Shown: one piece after another, positions 26,613 to 34,737 of the stretch | Numbering within the stretch: position 1 is the stretch's first letter | Layout: the number at the start of each line of letters is the position of its first letter | Origin: Pedobacter africanus | Lineage (GTDB): Bacteria > Bacteroidota > Bacteroidia > Sphingobacteriales > Sphingobacteriaceae | DNA: 64,000 bases | Direction: 5' to 3' | Assembly: GCF_900176535.1 (NCBI RefSeq) | Contig: NZ_FWXT01000001.1 | Coordinates: 186,001 to 250,000 of the forward strand | Program-made: the position numbers and the translations under genes | The notes under the pieces: generated by a model | Seen by the model: the letters and a program-made list of their open reading frames with translations, nothing else | Databases searched by the model: none | What the model was told of the DNA's origin: nothing

Positions 26613-28012
26613 TTTGATATACTTGCTTTAAATACCTTTTCCAGTTGTTCAAACCCCTTTATTGCATTAGCGGGCAGGCGCTCGCCCTTATCGCCAAATA
26701 CGTACATCGCAGGTTCTTTCTCTATGCTGCATTTACTTTCATCATAGTTACCCTGGTTATCTTTTACTGCCTTTCCGTTCAGCTTAAAATGTTCGATCAG
26801 AAAGTCGTACAGTGCCCTGCGCTTTGAAGGGCCAAAGTCGTGTCCTTCTTCGGGCAGGTGTACGTTCTGTACCTGGCTTTGCGCAGCATAATAAGCATAG
26901 ATTTTTTTCAGAAAAGGCAGGTCATGATCGGGTACACTTGCGGTCCAGTCTTTCCCGTCTGATACCACAAGCTGAGGCTTAGGCGCAGCCATAGCCGCCA
27001 GTTCCACATTGTTTGTACTGCCGGCACAAAGGTGTATAGGCATGCCACTTTCACAAGGACAACCACCATAAAATGAAGAAGATAAAGAGACTACCGGAAT
27101 ACTTAGTTTAATTCTGTCATCCATGGCTGCCAAAAGCACCGTATGACTTCCACCTCCGGAACCGCCGCTGATCCCTACCCTATCCGGGTCTGTTTCTCTG
27201 AGCGATAGCACATAGTCCAGTATTCTGATACCGCCCAAGGTCTGTATACTTTGAGCCAGGCTGCGCCTATGGTCTTCGGCCTTGAACTGCAGCAATGATT
27301 CACCCCAGGCAAACAGGTCGTAACTAATGGCCATTGCACCCATCCTGGCGATCATGGCACAACGGATCTGGCAATCGGCCCGGTAACGTTGCTGTCCCCA
27401 ATGACCATCCGGACTCAATACCACCGGTACCTTACCTCGCATGTGCAAAGGTTTATATAAAGACCCGTTCACATAAAGGCCCGGCAATATTTCAATCGCA
27501 ATGTTTTCTACCGTATACCCCTCCATCATTCTTTTTGGTGTAAGGATAGGTTTTGCAACAGGCTTTGCAGGCATGGGCGACAATTGCTGTGCTGCATATA
27601 GGCAGGGCCTGATCAGTGCCTTACGCTGTTCCCAGCTCGATTTGTCTTGGTACAGGGTCGACAAATAATTGAGCATTTCCTGTCCTTCCTGTACCTGCCA
27701 GCGGTAATATTCGTATTCCTTCAGTTTATAAAGCCCCTCCTTTTCCCTGTTCGCCTTCATATCCAGGGGAGCCAGCACACTGGCAAGGGTTTCTTCCACA
27801 CCCGGCCGAAACCGCCACAGCGCATAATTGACCCAGCGATCTGCTACCTGATTGTCATTATATTTTATTTTTACTTTAAAACGGCTTTCTATTTCCGCTA
27901 AAACAGTTTTAAGCGGTAGGCGGTATAATGAATCAGAATTTTGCATTTGAGCGCTTACAGGGCTTAAAAACAGCAAAACTCCAAAAAGCAAAAATAAAGT
28001 AAGGTGTTTCAT
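26609..28012 (-). CDS. exported alpha/beta-hydrolase (esterase-like) with N-terminal STN-like domain
   Basis: Start placed at ATG 28012, which gives a 467-residue protein beginning with a clean signal peptide (MKHLTLFLLFGVLLFLSPVSAQ) 1 bp after the previous stop; an ATG at 28027 would overlap that gene. After the signal, about 75 residues (LYRLPLKTVLAEIESRFKVK to KEGLYKLKEYEY) look like a secretin/TonB short N-terminal (STN) or DUF4974 domain. A helical spacer follows, then an alpha/beta-hydrolase with nucleophile motif GGSGGG (Ser near residue 285) and EEGHDFG (His near 391). The fold suits a carbohydrate esterase removing acetyl or methyl groups from pectin. It lies inside the pectin operon, overlapping the next gene by 4 bp. 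Substrate not shown. Confidence 0.78.
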   Translation of the reverse strand: MKHLTLFLLFGVLLFLSPVSAQMQNSDSLYRLPLKTVLAEIESRFKVKIKYNDNQVADRWVNYALWRFRPGVEETLASVLAPLDMKANREKEGLYKLKEYEYYRWQVQEGQEMLNYLSTLYQDKSSWEQRKALIRPCLYAAQQLSPMPAKPVAKPILTPKRMMEGYTVENIAIEILPGLYVNGSLYKPLHMRGKVPVVLSPDGHWGQQRYRADCQIRCAMIARMGAMAISYDLFAWGESLLQFKAEDHRRSLAQSIQTLGGIRILDYVLSLRETDPDRVGISGGSGGGSHTVLLAAMDDRIKLSIPVVSLSSSFYGGCPCESGMPIHLCAGSTNNVELAAMAAPKPQLVVSDGKDWTASVPDHDLPFLKKIYAYYAAQSQVQNVHLPEEGHDFGPSKRRALYDFLIEHFKLNGKAVKDNQGNYDESKCSIEKEPAMYVFGDKGERLPANAIKGFEQLEKVFKASISK

Positions 28013-28013
28013 C

Positions 28014-29153
28014 TCAGGGCTCCTCATTTTTAGTTTCGGTAATCACCGGTGCAGTATAGCCTTTTACGCTTGGCCATATGCCATTCACTATCTTTTTAAG
28101 CTTCAATCTGGCGGGGTCAACCACCACATGTTTGATCTTTTCCCTCCTCCAGGTATAAATGAAGTGCAGCATTCCATCTGAAGTCTGGATTACGGCAGGA
28201 TAGGAATACTGACTGATGGGCGAATCTTCAAGAATCAGCGCCGCATACCATGTCTTCCCATCTTTAGATAACGCTACATTTAGCGGGGTACGCGGTCCTT
28301 TGGCCAGGTTTCCCGGAGGCAGCACATGGTTGTATACCAGCACATGTCTGCCGTCTTTCATGGTCACCGCATCGGTACCGGAATTGTTGTTTGGCAAGCT
28401 GGTTTTGGCCAGGGGCGACCAGGTTTCTCCGTTGTTGTCCGACCAGGATTCTACCAACGCCCTATTCCGACTCCTGGCCAGAATTTGTAATTTCCCCTGC
28501 CCGTGATCGAGAATACTTGGCTGTATGGCATCCAGTCCGCCCCCCGCAACAGGACCAACGGTTCGCCAGCTTTTGCCATTATCTTTAGTCACCTCAAAGT
28601 GAACCTTCCAGCCATCGCCTTCTTTGCTTGAAGGGCAAAACAGATTTCCGTTGTTCAGGAGCACCGGTTTGTTTTTAACAGGCCCTATATACCCTTCAGG
28701 AAGTTTTGTAGCTTCCGACCAGGTAATGCCCCCGTCTTTGGAACTGCGCATCATACCCCACCATTCTGAAGGTTTTGGGCCAATTTTATAGAACAGCAGC
28801 AAATCGCCTCCCGGCACCTGGTACAATACCGGATTCCAGGTAGGCAGCCTCTGTTGATCACTTTGAATACCGTTGGCCACCGAAACTGGCGCAAGCCAGG
28901 TTCCGTTCTGCTGGCGACTGACATAGATCTCCACATCAGGATGGCGCTCCCTGGTGCCGCCAAAATAAGCAGCAACCAGCCCCGTCGGGGTTTCGGCAAT
29001 GGTAGCGGAATGGCAGGAAGGAAAAGGTGCTTTATCATACAGAAACTCGTCTGTAACAATTCCCGAACGCCATTTTTGCGATTGCGCCTTTAACCCTGTT
29101 CCGGTCAGGCAAATCAATAGTGTCAATATATATATTCCTCTGTTCATCTTCAT
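28014..29153 (-). CDS. BNR/sialidase-fold beta-propeller enzyme
   Basis: Start set at ATG 29153, giving signal peptide MKMNRGIYILTLLICLTGTGLKAQ, 379 residues and a 1-bp gap to the previous gene; the upstream ATG at 29198 would add an implausible leader. The mature protein is a six- or seven-bladed propeller with Asp-box-like repeats (SSKDGGITW, TKDNGKSW, SDNNGETW). Conserved segments include SCHSATIAETPTGLVAAYF and PTWNPVLYQVPGGDLLLFYK. Sialic acid is unlikely as substrate in a plant-pectin operon. Proteins with this pattern are often annotated as sialidases, but some related propellers are lyases acting on L-rhamnose-alpha-1,4-D-glucuronate (PL42), which would suit this context. Fold firm, reaction uncertain. 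Confidence 0.75.
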   Translation of the reverse strand: MKMNRGIYILTLLICLTGTGLKAQSQKWRSGIVTDEFLYDKAPFPSCHSATIAETPTGLVAAYFGGTRERHPDVEIYVSRQQNGTWLAPVSVANGIQSDQQRLPTWNPVLYQVPGGDLLLFYKIGPKPSEWWGMMRSSKDGGITWSEATKLPEGYIGPVKNKPVLLNNGNLFCPSSKEGDGWKVHFEVTKDNGKSWRTVGPVAGGGLDAIQPSILDHGQGKLQILARSRNRALVESWSDNNGETWSPLAKTSLPNNNSGTDAVTMKDGRHVLVYNHVLPPGNLAKGPRTPLNVALSKDGKTWYAALILEDSPISQYSYPAVIQTSDGMLHFIYTWRREKIKHVVVDPARLKLKKIVNGIWPSVKGYTAPVITETKNEEP

Positions 29154-29154
29154 A

Positions 29155-31923
29155 TTATAGTTCAGTTGTAAATGAATAATCCCCTGAGCCCAATTCAAAT
29201 ACAGCCCGGTTGCCTTCCATTTGTATAAATTTCAATTCTTTTGCTTTCCTTGCACTGCGGCCGCTTTCTGTTACATGCTCTGCAGATTTCGTGGGAATAC
29301 TGATCCTGGCGGTGGTATTGGCCGGGATGCTGATCTCCCATTTAAAGCTGGTTGACGACCTGGACCAGCTGCTGCTGATCATTCCGTAAACAGAACGGTA
29401 AGTTGCATTTACACTATCCAGTCCTTTCATCATTTCGGGCCTCATCACAATTTCTTTAAAGCCAGGTGCAGCCGCCTTGATGCCCGCCAGGTTTTCATAG
29501 TACCAGATCAGCAGGTCACCCAGCATCATCACATGGTTCTGGGAGTTCATCTTTGGCGCGGCGGTATCTCCGTTCCACAGTTCCCATATGGCTGTAGCTC
29601 CGTTTTCAATCATATAGCCCCAGGAAGGATAGGTCTTCTGCGTAGCGATCCGGTAAGCGAGATCGGCCCTGCCTATGCTGGTAAGCGTACGCATCAGGAA
29701 ATTTGTTCCGATCACACCTGTGCTGAGGTGGCCATTATTTTTCTCTTCAATGATGCGGGCAATTTCCCGGGCTACTTTGGTTTTATTTACTTCTTCCACC
29801 AGACCAAAATACACCGGCAGCAGGTTGTCGGTTAAGGTATTGCCGCCATAATAGCCCTGGTCATTGTAAAATTTTCTGTTGAAATCCTTTCTCAGCTTTA
29901 TAGCCAGGTCAGCATACAAGGTACTGTCCTGTTCGTTACCGGTAAGCCCGCTATAGGTAGTCATCATCTTAATCAGCTGGTAATAATAGGCAGTAGCAAT
30001 CAATGCACTAGGATGCTTCTGATCCGCATTTACACCTTTACCTGCTTCTGCGGTAAGGGGTGGTGCACACCAGTCGCCATAACTGTCTTTACTAATAATG
30101 CCCTCTTCGTTCATGTACCTGGTCTGCATATAGCTTAGCCACTTTTTTGCAGCGGGATAGTTTTTCTGCAATACAGCAAGATCGCCGGTTTGCCGGTACA
30201 ACATATCTGCGACAAAAAGCAAGGTTCCGGGCCAGCTTACGTTATCGCTATAATAACGCCAGAACGCAGGGGCCACATCAGGTATGGCCCCATCTTCTTT
30301 TTGTGCATAGCGGATGTCACCAAGCCATTTTTTATACAATGCGGTATTGTCGAACAAAAAGCTTTCTCCATAGGCGCTTATGGTCCTGTCACCCAGCCAG
30401 GGCTGGCGTTCATTGCGTTGAGGGCAGTCGACCGGCATTCCCTTATAATTGGAAGCAATGCCCCACCAAGCGTTTTTAAAGATCTGGTTCAACAAGGCAT
30501 TTGAAGATTCAAAACTGCCTGTGGTCTGCATGTCGTCAAACACCAGGCAGCCGGTAAAATCACTTTTCTTCGGCGTACCGGGATGACCGCTCAGTTCTGC
30601 GTAACGAAAACCCTGATAAGTAAACCTCGGTGCCCAGGTTTCCATGCCCTCGCCTTTAAGGATATAAGTGTCGGTGGCCCTGGCATCGCGCAGGTTAGTT
30701 CTGAACAGCTCTCCGCTGGCCTGCAGCGATTCTGCAAAGCGTAATGAAACCACCGTTCCCCGCGGTCCTTTTACATTAAACCTTACCCAGCCGGCAAAGT
30801 TCTGCCCAAAATCCAGGATATATTTTCCACCAGGCCGCTTAACAATAGTTAGGGGCGCAATGGTCTTCACTACTTTTACAGGCTCGTTAAGCTGCGCTTC
30901 ATAGGTACCACCAGGTTCCTGTACATATGCTGCTTTCAGCCATTTGCTTTCTTCATAACCGGGCTCGCTCCAGCCTTTAAACTCTTTGCGGGCATCGTAA
31001 AGTTCACCATCATATTCATTATTGGCCATTATAGGCCCATCAGCAGTACCTTTCCAGCTGTCGTCTGTTTTTATAACAGTAGTACTGCCGTCGGTGTATC
31101 TAATCACCAGCTGCATCAGCAATTTGGGAAATCCAAAGGTTTTTACTTTATAAGGCTTGGCCTGGCGCATAGCGAAAAAGCGCCCATTGCCCAATATCAC
31201 GCCAATCGCATGTTTACCCTGCTTCAACTGTGTGGTGACATCCAGCGTATTATATTTGATATTTTTGGTATAATCGGTAGGCGCAGGTGCCAGCACCTGT
31301 TCGCCTATTTTTTTGCCATCAATGTACAGTTCGTAAAGGCCCATACCCATAATATAAGCAGTGGCAGAAGCAACCGGCCTGGTAGCTGTAAATTCCTTCC
31401 TGAAATACCGGGCCGATAAGCGCCCTTCACTTTCCTTGTCATTTGCAAAAAAACGGTCAAAGCCTATCCACCTTCCTTCCCAGTCTTTATAATGAAGCAG
31501 CCCCATCGACCATGATGCAGGCTTGCTCCATACACTATCCCCTTTATTGGTCCAGACTTTAACCGTCCAGTAATATTTGTTTTTACTTTTTAATGCACTG
31601 CCTTTGTAGATAATGTGAATTGAGGCCGATGAGCTTAGCTTTCCTGAATTCCAGACATCTGCCTTGCCCTCTGTCAGGAGATCAGGTGCAGAAGCCACCA
31701 ATACCTGGTAGGCGGTCTGCTGAATGTTGCGCTCCCTATAGTCTCCACGCGCTCCGCCTGCTCCGGAACTGAGCTCCCAGCTCAATGCCGGATTGGGCAT
31801 GTCTATACCCTGTGGATTTTGCAGCAGCTCACAGCGCAGGTTGTGCAAAGACACCTGCGCAAAGACGGCAGTACAGCTGATCATGAGCAGGACAAGTAAC
31901 AATATATTTATTTTAAGTTTCAT
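29155..31923 (-). CDS. alpha-L-rhamnosidase, GH78
   Basis: A 922-residue exported enzyme (signal peptide to about 23). It has the full GH78 domain order: an N-terminal Ig-like domain (about 25-140), beta-sandwich domains (about 150-450) with GMGLYELYIDGKKIG, an (alpha/alpha)6 barrel (about 460-810) and a C-terminal sandwich. The signature DCPQRNERQPWLGD lies at 499-512, with D499, E505 and D512 in the active-site region. It removes terminal L-rhamnose from pectic side chains. It lies 31 bp after the GH2 gene and 1 bp before the propeller gene in the operon. It resembles the partial GH78 at the left edge in domain plan (shared YQVLVA and YYWTVKVWTNKG-type segments) but the active-site loops differ. 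Confidence 0.95.
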   Translation of the reverse strand: MKLKINILLLVLLMISCTAVFAQVSLHNLRCELLQNPQGIDMPNPALSWELSSGAGGARGDYRERNIQQTAYQVLVASAPDLLTEGKADVWNSGKLSSSASIHIIYKGSALKSKNKYYWTVKVWTNKGDSVWSKPASWSMGLLHYKDWEGRWIGFDRFFANDKESEGRLSARYFRKEFTATRPVASATAYIMGMGLYELYIDGKKIGEQVLAPAPTDYTKNIKYNTLDVTTQLKQGKHAIGVILGNGRFFAMRQAKPYKVKTFGFPKLLMQLVIRYTDGSTTVIKTDDSWKGTADGPIMANNEYDGELYDARKEFKGWSEPGYEESKWLKAAYVQEPGGTYEAQLNEPVKVVKTIAPLTIVKRPGGKYILDFGQNFAGWVRFNVKGPRGTVVSLRFAESLQASGELFRTNLRDARATDTYILKGEGMETWAPRFTYQGFRYAELSGHPGTPKKSDFTGCLVFDDMQTTGSFESSNALLNQIFKNAWWGIASNYKGMPVDCPQRNERQPWLGDRTISAYGESFLFDNTALYKKWLGDIRYAQKEDGAIPDVAPAFWRYYSDNVSWPGTLLFVADMLYRQTGDLAVLQKNYPAAKKWLSYMQTRYMNEEGIISKDSYGDWCAPPLTAEAGKGVNADQKHPSALIATAYYYQLIKMMTTYSGLTGNEQDSTLYADLAIKLRKDFNRKFYNDQGYYGGNTLTDNLLPVYFGLVEEVNKTKVAREIARIIEEKNNGHLSTGVIGTNFLMRTLTSIGRADLAYRIATQKTYPSWGYMIENGATAIWELWNGDTAAPKMNSQNHVMMLGDLLIWYYENLAGIKAAAPGFKEIVMRPEMMKGLDSVNATYRSVYGMISSSWSRSSTSFKWEISIPANTTARISIPTKSAEHVTESGRSARKAKELKFIQMEGNRAVFELGSGDYSFTTEL

Positions 31924-31954
31924 TATTTCAAGCTCTTACATTCAATTTACGCAA

Positions 31955-34723
31955 TTAATCCTTCAATAAAAAATCAAAATACAATGTAATATCCAGCGCT
32001 CTTGCAGGATCCTTTTCGTAGTCATAAAAGATGTTCTTCATAGCCATAGGGCCACTTCTGTCGGCCCGCTGTGTTTTGGTACCAATGCCAGGTATGCCCT
32101 GCATAAAAGAAATATTGCCCGATGGAAAAAGGGGCTCATAATTGTGCCACTGATCCGTTTTAAACGCCGCACTGAACAGCCTTAAAAAAACGTCTTCATT
32201 TTCGGTTGCCACCGTAAAAGACTTGGCTTTCGTGATGAATTTGCACCAGTACATATTGGAATGATAGCCCTTAAACTCGGGATATACCCAGCTTTCGCCT
32301 GTTTCTGTATCGTTATATTCTTTTTTCCATATGCCGAAACTGTTTCCCTTCAGGCGGTTTTTCCATACCCTGTTTGGGCCCATGCCCATATACTCCACCC
32401 CTTTCATCTGGCTTTCCGGGAAAGAAAAGTTCAGTCCCACAAAATTGCTGAGGTACTCCGAAGGAAAATATTTTACGGTCAGTTTAAGCACTCCTGATGG
32501 AGAGATTGTCCACTTCAACGTATTGTAGGCTGATTTTCGATCAAAAGCAGATTCGATAACCAGCTGCTCCCCTTCCATACGGTGTGTAATGTTACTGAAA
32601 TTATTAGCCCCTTCCTGTACAACCGGTCCATTTGCAAATGGAATGAGGCCATTTGTGTTCCTCACTTCACGAAGTACGCCCGTTTTTTTACTAAAGCTGA
32701 GCTGAAGGCCATTGGCAGCTGCAATAAACAAAGAATCTGTCTCCTTCAATGTTACTGTCGTCCCGGCTTTGTCACCGGTCAGTCGCCGAGCCTCCTTAAC
32801 AGGAAGTATAATGGGAAAGCTCCAGGTAAACAGTTCCTTTCCATGCAGGTCTGTGACCGTTATATAGAGTACATCATAGTTTATCCAGTTTGATGGCAGG
32901 CTGATCTTTAAGCGGCCTTTTTCTGATGGTTTCACATCGGGAGCCTTGGCATTGCCAGTTATTTTTTCGTTTGTTTTCAGGTTCAGCAGTTTCCAGTCGA
33001 ACCTGCAGGTATTCAGATTGGTAAAGTGATAGCGGTTTTCCAGGTTAAATACCCCGTCAAAACCGGCGGTCATTTCCCGGCGTTCAAAAAATACCGGGCT
33101 CCAGATTTCTTTAATGGTAAAAAAACTACCCTCTTTTTCATGAAAAGGGCCTACAATGCCGTCGGCACCCCGGTTGCCATCGGCGTCAATAATGTTGTTC
33201 TTGTCCGTTCGGACCACGCCCTGGTCTGCAAAATCCCAAAGAAAACCTCCGGCCGATAAGGGGTTTAACAGCATGTCGTTCCAGTAGTCGTCCAGGCTCG
33301 CCCCATGCCCCCCATCAAACATACCGTGTAAAAATTCCGTAGGCATCACGATGCTGTGCCCATGACGATAATTCCCTATGCCGTAGTTGTATTCGCGGTA
33401 ATGCTGGGTATCAAAACCGTTAAAATCTTCCCAGGGATGGACAACAGAACGCTTTTGAATATCTTCCTGTGCAAAAACCGGATCAAGGTCTCGGTTGTGC
33501 CCTCCCTCATTCCCATTAGCCCAGAAAATAATGGAAGGATGGTTTACGTCATGCCTCAGCATTTCCTTTACCAGCTTTGTTCCGGTTGGTGTGTCGTAGT
33601 GTCCATGCCAGCCTGCAAGTTCATCCATTACATATAAGCCAAGGGAATCACAGACATCCAGAAAATGCCCATCGGGCGGGTAGTGCGACATGCGTACTGC
33701 ATTCATGTTCATTTCCTTCATCAGCAAGACGTCTTCAATGCTGTTCGTTTTGCTGAGCGCCCTGCCCGAAGCAGGCCGGAAAGCGTGTCTGTTTACCCCC
33801 TTAAATTTAATTTTTACACCATTTACAAATACACCATCCCTTGGTTTTACCTCAATGGTCCGAAAGCCGATTTTTTTGGAAACTGTATGTACCACCTTAT
33901 TTTTGTGATAAAGGGTAAATACGGCAGTATAAAGGTTGGGAAGTTCAGACGACCACAGCAGAGGCGATGAAAAACGTCCTGATATACTGGCCCTACCGGT
34001 CTTTTGTATGCTATTGCTCAGTTCGCTCCCATACTTTTTGCCGTCTGCCCCATACAATTGCACACCGAGCTTATCGGCCTCTCCCGTGGTAGACAGTTCG
34101 GCATTAAACTGCCCGCTGGCCTGTGCATTTACGGCCAGCCTTTCTATATGCTGCATCGGCAGTGCCTCCAGGTATACCGGCCTGAATATGCCCCCAAAAA
34201 TCCAAAAATCGGCTTTGCGCTCCGCTTCGTTCACCGATTTATTAGCGGAATGTTTAGATACCTTTACCTCCAGGAGGTTGTCCTGATTATATTTTAACTG
34301 TCTTGAAATGTCGTAACGAAAAACATAAAAAGCACCCTGGTGCACAGGGCCCGCAGTTCTTCCGTTTATCTTTACCTCTGCATCCGTCATTACGCCTTCA
34401 AACACAATATTGATTTTTTTCCCTTTCCATCCGGTAGGCACTTTAAAACTAAATTTATATAAGCCCTGTTCCTTTCCTCTTACACTGTCCTTTGCAAAGC
34501 CATAGTCATATTTACCAAAGCCCTGCAATTCCCAGTTGGATGGAACGGCTATTTTGGTCCACTTTCCGGAATTCATCCCGGCAGTGCAAAAGAAATCCCA
34601 GTTAACGGTATGGTCGTTTCCGGTACCCGACAGGTAGAGCTGCGCTGTCTGCTGGGCATACAGCGCATTGACCGGGCCAAAAAGCATCAGCAAAACAAAA
34701 GAAAGGATCGGCGTAAATTTCAT
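31955..34723 (-). CDS. GH2 glycoside hydrolase (beta-galactosidase/beta-glucuronidase type)
   Basis: A 922-residue exported GH2 enzyme (signal peptide to about 24). The sugar-binding jelly roll contains VPSNWELQGFGKYDYG and GLYKFSFKVP, an Ig-like domain lies at about 190-295, and the TIM barrel starts at GVNRHAFRPASG (309-320). The acid/base is E406 in WANGNEGG and the nucleophile is probably E463 in MPTEFLHG. A C-terminal sandwich follows. GH2 includes beta-galactosidases, beta-glucuronidases and exo-beta-xylan enzymes; the RG-II locus of Bacteroides thetaiotaomicron uses a GH2 beta-glucuronidase, so either galactose or glucuronate is possible. It stands between the large propeller gene (14 bp upstream) and GH78 (31 bp downstream). 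Confidence 0.93.
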   Translation of the reverse strand: MKFTPILSFVLLMLFGPVNALYAQQTAQLYLSGTGNDHTVNWDFFCTAGMNSGKWTKIAVPSNWELQGFGKYDYGFAKDSVRGKEQGLYKFSFKVPTGWKGKKINIVFEGVMTDAEVKINGRTAGPVHQGAFYVFRYDISRQLKYNQDNLLEVKVSKHSANKSVNEAERKADFWIFGGIFRPVYLEALPMQHIERLAVNAQASGQFNAELSTTGEADKLGVQLYGADGKKYGSELSNSIQKTGRASISGRFSSPLLWSSELPNLYTAVFTLYHKNKVVHTVSKKIGFRTIEVKPRDGVFVNGVKIKFKGVNRHAFRPASGRALSKTNSIEDVLLMKEMNMNAVRMSHYPPDGHFLDVCDSLGLYVMDELAGWHGHYDTPTGTKLVKEMLRHDVNHPSIIFWANGNEGGHNRDLDPVFAQEDIQKRSVVHPWEDFNGFDTQHYREYNYGIGNYRHGHSIVMPTEFLHGMFDGGHGASLDDYWNDMLLNPLSAGGFLWDFADQGVVRTDKNNIIDADGNRGADGIVGPFHEKEGSFFTIKEIWSPVFFERREMTAGFDGVFNLENRYHFTNLNTCRFDWKLLNLKTNEKITGNAKAPDVKPSEKGRLKISLPSNWINYDVLYITVTDLHGKELFTWSFPIILPVKEARRLTGDKAGTTVTLKETDSLFIAAANGLQLSFSKKTGVLREVRNTNGLIPFANGPVVQEGANNFSNITHRMEGEQLVIESAFDRKSAYNTLKWTISPSGVLKLTVKYFPSEYLSNFVGLNFSFPESQMKGVEYMGMGPNRVWKNRLKGNSFGIWKKEYNDTETGESWVYPEFKGYHSNMYWCKFITKAKSFTVATENEDVFLRLFSAAFKTDQWHNYEPLFPSGNISFMQGIPGIGTKTQRADRSGPMAMKNIFYDYEKDPARALDITLYFDFLLKD

Positions 34724-34737
34724 GGTTAAAGACCTGC

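Noticed and set aside
29154..29198. Upstream ATG for the BNR propeller gene at 29198
   Set aside because: It would overlap the GH78 coding end by 44 bp and put a non-signal leader before a clean signal peptide starting at 29153.
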